A stretch of 64,000 bases of DNA. Source: Pseudofabraea citricarpa. Its lineage: Eukaryota; Ascomycota; Leotiomycetes; Helotiales; Dermateaceae. The position numbers and the translations under genes are program-made. Below, piece by piece: positions 57,338 to 64,000 of the stretch. Position 1 is the first letter of the stretch, and every line of letters begins with the position of its first letter. The notes beneath the pieces are model-generated. The model had not been told where the DNA came from and ran no database searches. It saw nothing but the letters and a program-made list of their open reading frames with translations. The DNA is taken from assembly GCA_029641185.1 (NCBI GenBank), contig JAPWGK010000003.1:868001-932000 (forward strand), written 5' to 3'.

Positions 57338-58315
57338 ATGGTAAATTGGGCTAAACTGACGATTCTCGAGCTATATGCTACACTCAAGGGCCGCAACCTA
57401 TCATGCGATGGAGGGAATCAGGAGCTATGCGATCGATTAGCCACATCAGATGTGCAGAGACAGATGAAAGGAATAGAGGGCGAAAGAGAACCCTCCCGCT
57501 TCGATCACTTCATGGATTTACCGCTTGAGATTCGATGTCATATCTGGCATTTGAGTCTCCCTCCATCGAGAACAATTGTCCCAGAGTACCGCCGGGTCTA
57601 CAAACCTCGGCCGAACCTTGATGAAGTGGGACCGGGATCGGAGGATGCTAACGAGGACATGATGGAAAAGGCCGCATCCTATGAATTCCGAGAGCTATAT
57701 CAGGAACCCAATCCCGTACAGCTCGAGGTATGTCGTGAATCTCGCGAGGTCGCACTGAAGCGATACCGGCTCGTGTTCGGATCCGCCAACGTATATGCCG
57801 ACCTGTCCATCGACACGGTCCTCTTCAGCATGTCGAATCTGAAAGAAATGTGTACTGCTAGCATTGGTGATTGGCGGCTTGGCCCGGAAATCTTTGCGGA
57901 TCTTGCAAAGGTCCAGACTCTGGTTTTGTGTTATGCAGGATGGGCGTCGTATGCTTTGGAATTATCTTCAGGGGATGTACGTGGGAAAACGCTTCGTGGA
58001 GATCTGGGTGCCCTGAAATCCTTGAAGCTACTGCTTCTAGGTGTGAAATCTAGCTCTGATCATTTGCATCCGTTTCCACAGACTCGTGGCCAGATAAGAT
58101 GTATTGATCTTAATGATCGGAATATTGTGGTTAAGCCTCTTGTGATCTCGCAGTATATCCCGTACAAGGAGGATCAGGAATTGGCTAGGAGTCTAATAAC
58201 TGGATTCAAGACGAAAGAGCTTACAAATAATGAAGAGGTGCAAGACGTTACTGATATTAAGCTTGTAATCATCAGACGATTTACAAATGGTAAAAATAAT
58301 TATAATAGCTTTTAA
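57338..58315 (+). CDS. SAP + 2EXR domain protein
   Basis: Single frame of 325 aa from ATG at 57338. Residues ~6-37 fit a SAP helix-extension-helix (LTILELYATLKGRNLSCDGG then NQELCDRLATSD), a DNA/RNA-binding motif that normally reads E-L-x-x-x-L-x-x-x-G-L...K-x-x-L-I-x-R-L. Residues ~53-150 fit the fungal 2EXR domain: FDHFMDLPLEIRCHIWHLSL, then SRTIVPEYRRVYKP, then VQLEVCRESREVALKRYRLV. The last 60 residues are less structured and Asn/Lys-rich. 2EXR proteins are numerous in plant-associated and saprotrophic ascomycetes and their role is unknown. The gene's 3' end is 125 bp from the start of the repeat array. Confidence 0.82.
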   Translation: MVNWAKLTILELYATLKGRNLSCDGGNQELCDRLATSDVQRQMKGIEGEREPSRFDHFMDLPLEIRCHIWHLSLPPSRTIVPEYRRVYKPRPNLDEVGPGSEDANEDMMEKAASYEFRELYQEPNPVQLEVCRESREVALKRYRLVFGSANVYADLSIDTVLFSMSNLKEMCTASIGDWRLGPEIFADLAKVQTLVLCYAGWASYALELSSGDVRGKTLRGDLGALKSLKLLLLGVKSSSDHLHPFPQTRGQIRCIDLNDRNIVVKPLVISQYIPYKEDQELARSLITGFKTKELTNNEEVQDVTDIKLVIIRRFTNGKNNYNSF

Positions 58316-58439
58316 AGCAGTTTCATTTTAATATAAACATATTCTCATCTTACTCACTTTTCCTCTTTTGGTCAGATTATATTATAATGCGTCTAGTATT
58401 CAACTCAATTTTCATTCCTTGCCATTTCTTTATATTTTT

Positions 58440-60385
58440 TCTTAGAGATATGTTTTGTTGCACATCGCATTTTCTGCAGGTCATGAATCTTCTGTATCTG
58501 CATCTTCTGGACTTCTATAAATATCTTTTGTTGCACGTCGCATTCTCTGCAAGTTTTATCCTCTCAATTTTTTATATCTACACGCCTATAAACATTCTTT
58601 GTTGCATATCGCATTTTCTGCATATTATATATCTTCTGCATGTCCACAGATATCTGTGTTTTGTTGCATATCGTATTTCATGCGGCCGCACAGGATTCTA
58701 GGAACCTTCCCTTTTACTTTGGTTTTGATCTAACTTCCATTCACTTCTTAAACATCTTTGTATTCCGTATCTCCACCTCTCAATCACCAGATTTGCTCCA
58801 AATTCGTTGCATAACGCGCTTTACAAGTCACTAGATATTAGTCTTCTCTTACTTCAGTTTCGATCTCGCTGCATGACGGAATTCTTAGGATTCACTTGAC
58901 TTCCTTCTTTTCTGTCTCCCCTTTTCAAACCCTTTACTATACTCCTCTTGTTTCTGTTACAATTTAGTTACATTGTATGTTCTGGTATATAGTTGAGTTC
59001 ACCTTGATTCTCTTGATTATCCTTGAACCAGCTGTCTATATTCCTAGAATTTGTGATATGACAGATTAATTTGAAAGATATAAATCACTTCCCATTTATT
59101 CCCTTCTCAGATTCGTTGCATACCGGACTTGGCATTCACTAGTTTTTGCTCCACTCCCCTTTACTACTCCCATTTTTGCAGTCTCGTTGCATGACGTGTT
59201 TCACAACTCACTAGAATTCCTCTCAATCCCTATTTCGTTGCATAACGACGTCAATATTCAATTCACCTCCCTTCACATTCTATGCCTATGCTCTGATTTC
59301 GTTGCATAATAGATGAATACAGATGAAGGAAAGGAGTGCTCTCTTATATCATTTGGTTCTTCTCTATCTAGAATATTCGTTGCATGACGGGTAGGATCAC
59401 CCTCCCCTTCTCCTTAAGCGCTTCAACTCCGTTGCATAACGGATTTCAGAATTCACTTCTCTTCATCCCACCCTATCTCTTGTATTAAGTAACTTTTCAG
59501 AGTTTCGTTGCATCACGGACTTTGGAACTCACCTGACATACTTTTCTTAGTTGCTCCTATACTAGGTATCAAGGTAGGGTAATGTTTCGTTGCGTGACGG
59601 ACTTATGCAGCTTACTCCACTCCACCTCTATCTATTATATCCTCTTGCTTTTATTCCAATTCCGTTGCATGACAAACGCTCAATCACTTCTCTTCCCTCC
59701 TCTTATATACTCTTTTAATGTTTCGTTGCATGACGGACATAATTCAACTCAATTCACTTCCCTCTCTTACTGACTTCGTTGAATGACGGACTCATGCAAT
59801 TCACTTCACTTCTTGTTTCTATTATAATATTGTTGCATGACGGACTCATCCACCACTCACTTCACTGCACTCTCCTTATATTCTATTACATCTGTTTTAA
59901 CTTCGTTGCATGACGAACTTACATTCACTTTCCTCCCTTCTTATAACAAGTAGTAAGTAGTACCCTTGCAAGGTTTCGTTGCATGACGGGCAACATTCAC
60001 CTCACCTCACCTCCCTTCCCTCCTCTTGCTTCTGTTATAATTTCGTTGCGTGACGGACTCATATTCACTTCTCCCCATCTCTTCTGTTCCCATTTCGTTG
60101 CGTGACGGACTCATATTCACTTTTCTTACTTCTTCTTATACTGGGTCAAAATTTCGTTGCGTGACGGACGCCATTCACCTCCCTTCATTTCACCTCCCTT
60201 TTCTTTTACTATATTTTCAAGGTTTCAGTTTCGTTGCATGACGAACTTGCATACACTTCACTTCTCTTCACTCCTCCGGCTTCTGTTCCAGTTTCGTTGC
60301 GTGACGGACTCTTGGTATTCACCTTCCTTTCCCATATGATATGCTAAATTTCGTTGCGTGACGTATTTATTTTACCCTTCGCTGT
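58440..60385. repeat. interspersed array of ~26 short repeats with unique pyrimidine-rich spacers
   Basis: A core close to TTTCGTTGCATGACGGACT recurs about 26 times. GTTGC (or a one-base variant) of each unit starts at 58457, 58530, 58601, 58663, 58806, 58868, 59115, 59186, 59237, 59301, 59389, 59431, 59507, 59589, 59664, 59725, 59778, 59832, 59905, 59978, 60045, 60097, 60156, 60233, 60296 and 60353. Within the dense part spacing varies from 42 to 88 bp. Spacers differ from one another but are C/T-rich on the plus strand, often starting CATATTCACTTC. The left units (58.46-58.67 kb) are diverged and read TTTTGTTGCATATCGCATTTTCTGC; right units are nearly identical. There are no cas genes, and this is a eukaryote. 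It lies between two convergent genes. Confidence 0.9.
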
Positions 60386-60799
60386 TCACCCTTCACTATT
60401 CTCTATGCTCTACTTACTTCATAGTCAGGCATCTCAAAAAGACATGAATTCTTCTCTTCTGTCTCATGCAGCATAGGGATATTATAAGTTTACATTTTTT
60501 ATGTTAAGACAAAGGACATAAAGTTTCACTTATATTCATAAGCTATGTGTGCCAAGCCCAAATAGCTTTCATAAGATAACCATCCAAGCAAATAAGAGAA
60601 CCGTCATAGAGGAAAAAAGGATTTCATTATTCCTCTGAATAACAAACACAGCCCGCCATTCTAAATCAGAAAAATAAAATAGGAGTGTTGTATCATTTAA
60701 CTAATGCCAGCCAGCCACCCAACCAGCAGACTTCATTTCTTCTTTCGTGGTCTCATGTATTCTTATCGTCTAATCTAGTATATGCCCTCCGCCCCAAAT

Positions 60800-61462
60800 C
60801 TACAACTTAGCGAGCACGGCCTCAGCGCTGCTAACAGTAACCTCCCTTGCGGGCTCCTTCTCAGCATAGATGATCTTGCCGTCATCGATAACGACAGCGT
60901 ATCTGGCAGTGCGTTCACCCTGGGTCCATCCCAACTTCTTGGAGAAAGCGGTATCGGTATCGGTCAAGAACAACTGCGAAAGTATGAATATCAGAATCGT
61001 CACCAAGCATGTGTGTGTGGGTCAAGAAGACTTACGATGGAGTCGTCCTTGACGTTGTTGGCCTTGCCCCAGGCGCTCATGACCCAAGCATCGTTGTAGG
61101 CGATAACGGCGATGATATCGACTCCCTTGGCCTTGAACTTCTCGAGGTTCTCAATGTAACCGGGAAGATGCTTGGCTGAGCAGCTGGGGGTGAAGGCTCC
61201 GGGAACGGAGAAGACGACGACTTTCTTACCGGCCCATTCTATGCAATTGATTAGCTTATGCGTTTGTAGATCAAGGCGAGAAAAAGGCGAGGAAGGAATA
61301 AGGCAGCTGATAGAGGAAAGGAAGAGTTGATTTACCCTTGGAAGCGTCGTAGGCAATGGGGATACCACAGGCAGTGATGTCTCCGATGTCTGGGGTGTAT
61401 GGAATGTAGGTGAAGGTGACTCCGCTTGGGAGGCTGTCTCCGGTCTTAAGTTCGGCTGCCAT
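60800..61462 (-). CDS. peroxiredoxin, PMP20/Ahp1 (Prx5) type
   Basis: Minus-strand exons 61336-61462, 61036-61238 and 60800-60973 encode 167 aa. These enzymes reduce hydrogen peroxide and alkyl hydroperoxides through a peroxidatic cysteine; relatives include yeast Ahp1 and the Aspergillus allergen Asp f 3. The catalytic loop is [18 protein letters not shown] with its cysteine near residue 61. Other family landmarks are [53 protein letters not shown] and [16 protein letters not shown]. Introns of 97 and 62 nt (donors GTAAAT and GTAAGT) both restore these motifs in phase. A Cys31 in DITACGIP could be a partner cysteine. The C-terminus AEAVLAKL ends AKL, a PTS1-like tripeptide, suggesting peroxisomal targeting. 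Confidence 0.94.
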
Positions 61463-62314
61463 TGTTGCTTGTGGTATTTGGAAGATGAGAAGATGGGATC
61501 TTGTGGTGCTTTATTCGTGTGTGTTTGAGGACGAGAAGAAGTGCTCGGCAGATGATGGTTGTTGGTGGGGACCCTTGATTTGGAATTATACGCTAATAGT
61601 GGGGTGTAGGCGAAGTGGGGTTGGCCGTTGTCCAGGAACAGAACCAGAAGGTGGAAGCAGGTGGAATCTTGGAATCTTGGAATTGTGAGTTTGGATGTTG
61701 GTTTTTCTCGTTCTGTTGAGTTGCTGCTGCGCTCTTTTATCAAGAATGCCCGAAAGTCTAGATGCGCGACTGATTGATCATCGAGGCTCACGGAACCTGG
61801 ATGGTGTTACATGACACAGCTGCGAATGGCGTCATGTCAAGCTTCAGAGCTCCGAGCTCCCATGCCCGCTATTGCCCACAGGGGCCACGCATCCCACCGA
61901 CCTCGCAGCTGCTTACTGCAGCGCCTGAGTCTAGAACAGCATCACGGGACTGGCGATGTTTTTGTTGAACACCTTCTGCTTTCTGATGTGCACTTGCTGA
62001 TCAAAGCTGTCTCAATACTTCTGAAGCCGTTCGTTGCCCGGACCTTGCGGATTTAACTCGGTCCGCTACCTACAGTCGAGGAAGGCAAGGGAGTCGGCGA
62101 ATGTCAAAATAAGGGCTGGGTAATGCTGACATGACATGACAGTCTTCAAAGCCCGCGGGAAAGCTAAGTATTGCTGTGACTCGACAACCATTGCGTGCGT
62201 ATACAAGTGCAACGGCACAACACACACGTCTCACTTCGGGCTCGACAAAACAAACACCACAGGTCTCAGCTACGGCATCAACTCTGAACAACTCACTAAA
62301 GTACCATCGACACA
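61463..62314. other. divergent promoter region
   Basis: About 850 bp between the peroxiredoxin and DUF1348 start codons, both transcribed outward. No additional gene seen. Confidence 0.5.
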
Positions 62315-62973
62315 ATGGCTACAGGCAAAGATGAGGGCAAACCTCCCTATCCGCCTTTCACTCGAGAGACAGCACAGATCAAGGTCAAGGCAGCACAGGA
62401 TCTCTGGAATACCAAGTATGTGGAAAAAACAGACCAAATACTTCCCTCGCCTGGGAGAATCAACCAAGCTGACCAGTACCACAGGAACCCAGCTGTGGTG
62501 AAGAATGGTTACACATCTGACTCTATCTGGCGTAACCGAGATACCTTTCTCAATGGCCGTGACGAAATCGAAGAATTCTTGTCCAAGAAGTGGTCGGTCG
62601 AGAATGGATATCGCCTACGAAAAGAACTGTTCGCCTTCACAGATAACAAGGTAATCGCCAATACCCTTCTTCGGATCAATACTCCAAAGTTGTAGTTGAT
62701 AGTAGATCAGCTTTTGATCTTGCTTGCCTGCATAGCAGAACTTATAGAGAACTAACAGACTTGAAGATCGCCGTCCAATTCTGGTATGAATGGTATGACA
62801 CGACAGGACAATGGTGGAGGACCTATGGCCTTGAGGACTGGACTTTTGCCGAAAATGGACTCATGGCGAAGAGACAGATGAGTGGCAATGATGTCAAATT
62901 GACTGAGGAAGAGAGATGGTTCAAAGAGGGAGTTGACATCAACGAGGTTGACATCGGAGCCAAACATTGGTAG
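62315..62973 (+). CDS. DUF1348 / SnoaL-like (NTF2-fold) protein
   Basis: Exons 62315-62415, 62485-62650 and 62767-62973 encode 157 aa. Members are small NTF2-fold proteins of unclear function. Motifs: PPFTRETAQIKVKAAQDLWN, then NGYTSDSIWRNRDTFLNGRD, EIEEFLSKKW, RLRKELFAFTDNK, joined to IAVQFWYEWYD, WWRTYGLEDWTFAENGLMAK and RQMSGNDV. Intron 1 (GTATGT...CCACAG, 69 nt) is in frame and open, so an unspliced reading adds 23 foreign residues inside the first conserved block. Intron 2 must end at the AAG of 62764-62766 because the nearer CAG would give an immediate stop. Confidence 0.9.
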
Positions 62974-64000
62974 AAGCCTCAGGGTCTACTTTACTTGACG
63001 ATGGCTTTGAGGGATAGACACCTGGAGGTCATCTCGAACAAACAGGATAACTAACACGGAGGCCATTTTGCAGACAAGAAGCTCTTCCCGCTTGCTATTA
63101 TACAGCGATCTGCAATGACGTTTCACTACAAGACATTGCATTGGTAACAGGTTGTCGTCATGCTATCGATCCCATTGAAGATAAATGAAGTTGCGGGGGC
63201 AGAGAGACAGATCTATCGGGATACTCCCGAAAGCAAGTTCACTCACCTCGACTCGGACACTAAGCTAAGCCACCATAAGCAAGGAGAAAAGTCTCTGTGC
63301 AACACAAAAAAAAACATTGAGGGATACTTTCAGAAATTACTTTGTTTTTCTTCCGTTTCACACAACTCATGCTTCAACCTCGTGAAGCCCCCTGATGGTG
63401 CAGACTTTGTACATGAGAACGTGATCCGCTCAAAAGCAAGGACCCGGAGCTTTCGACGCTGTGCAGCTCGTGATTCTTGATGGCCGGCCAATGAAATCAA
63501 GTGATTGTCATATGCTGCGGAAACCCGTGAGTCGTACGTCTCCATCTTCTCATAGCAATTTCGCCAATCTTGATCTTGAAGATGGGCAAGCTGTAGAGAG
63601 AGCGGCCCGGAGTCATCCAGTAGCAGCTACGGCCATGCCAGACAATGGGAACCGAGAGGCAGATCAGGTACCAGGTGGCTCTTGAGTGCGCACTCGCAAA
63701 AGATCTGCATCTGCTATATGATAGAAAAGATGCAACCTGCAGCGCATCAGCCATGATATCTGGAAATCAAGCGAGGTTGAAAAAATCAATTCGATATTTC
63801 TTGGGAACACGAGCTCATCCTGGGCCTTAAAAATAAAGCAAGGGGCGGGCAGCGTAGCAGCCTACACAACCAGCCAATTGTACTGGTAGGGACTGGGGTT
63901 CCGAAGTATCCAGGCCCATGGGAGAACGCCTCTGCTGGGTAAGTCCCCTTCTGAGAATCGGGTACAGTAGATCAGGTCTTGTTTCCAGACCGCGGCCACG
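62974..64000. other. intergenic, no gene recognised
   Basis: No reading frame with both an ATG start and recognisable family features to the end of the window. Confidence 0.45.

Noticed and set aside
59582..60339. Short forward frames inside the repeat array
   Set aside because: Each is a translation of the repeat core plus C/T-rich spacer; no start context and no conservation expected.
58440..60385. True prokaryotic CRISPR array
   Set aside because: Host is a eukaryote, cores are imperfect, spacers vary widely in length and share pyrimidine bias, and no cas-like gene is present.

Overview
The window is nuclear DNA of a filamentous ascomycete (Pezizomycotina). Evidence: short introns (48-90 nt, one of about 174) with GTANGT-type donors and YAG acceptors; fungus-restricted families (PAL1, SKT5/CHS4, PBS2, 2EXR, DUF6604); and AT-rich stretches that look like RIP-mutated repeats. 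The gene style suggests Leotiomycetes, but that is an impression I could not test. I support 21 protein genes, most needing splicing, and give exon coordinates for each. I found no rRNA, tRNA or prokaryotic CRISPR.

Layout. 2.3-14.7 kb: nuclear genes for mitochondrial proteins (ATP12, CBP4, complex I NDUFA2-type subunit, MPC2) with the chitin synthase activator SKT5/CHS4 among them. 16.0-18.0 kb: PBS2, the HOG-pathway MAPKK. 20.8-29.1 kb: an ECM3/PIN-like membrane transporter, a 1223-residue multidomain RNA-end-processing protein (2H phosphoesterase + EEP nuclease + nucleotidyltransferase + MJ1316/DUF504) and an LPPEIR-type protein. 30.6-40.6 kb: a long OSBP (ANK-PH-FFAT-ORD), a RAD51 paralogue with a degenerate P-loop, and PAL1. 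42.9-48.0 kb: MED31, RPC11, a small ankyrin protein and a GPI-type thaumatin-like protein.

48.0-60.8 kb is an accessory-looking island: AT-rich flanks, a DUF6604 protein, an unrecognised polytopic membrane protein, a SAP+2EXR protein and an unusual array of about 26 short repeats with pyrimidine-rich unique spacers (58.44-60.39 kb). 60.8-63.0 kb returns to ordinary genes (a 2-Cys/PMP20-type peroxiredoxin and a DUF1348/SnoaL-like protein); nothing is called after 63.0 kb.

Functional themes: mitochondrial inner-membrane biogenesis and energy supply (ATP12, CBP4, NDUFA2, MPC2), cell wall and polarity (SKT5, PAL1, PBS2, thaumatin-like), lipid and membrane traffic (OSBP, transporter) and RNA/DNA transactions (RNA repair-like protein, RAD51 paralogue, MED31, RPC11). 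The two features most worth follow-up are the four-domain RNA-end protein and the interspersed repeat array.
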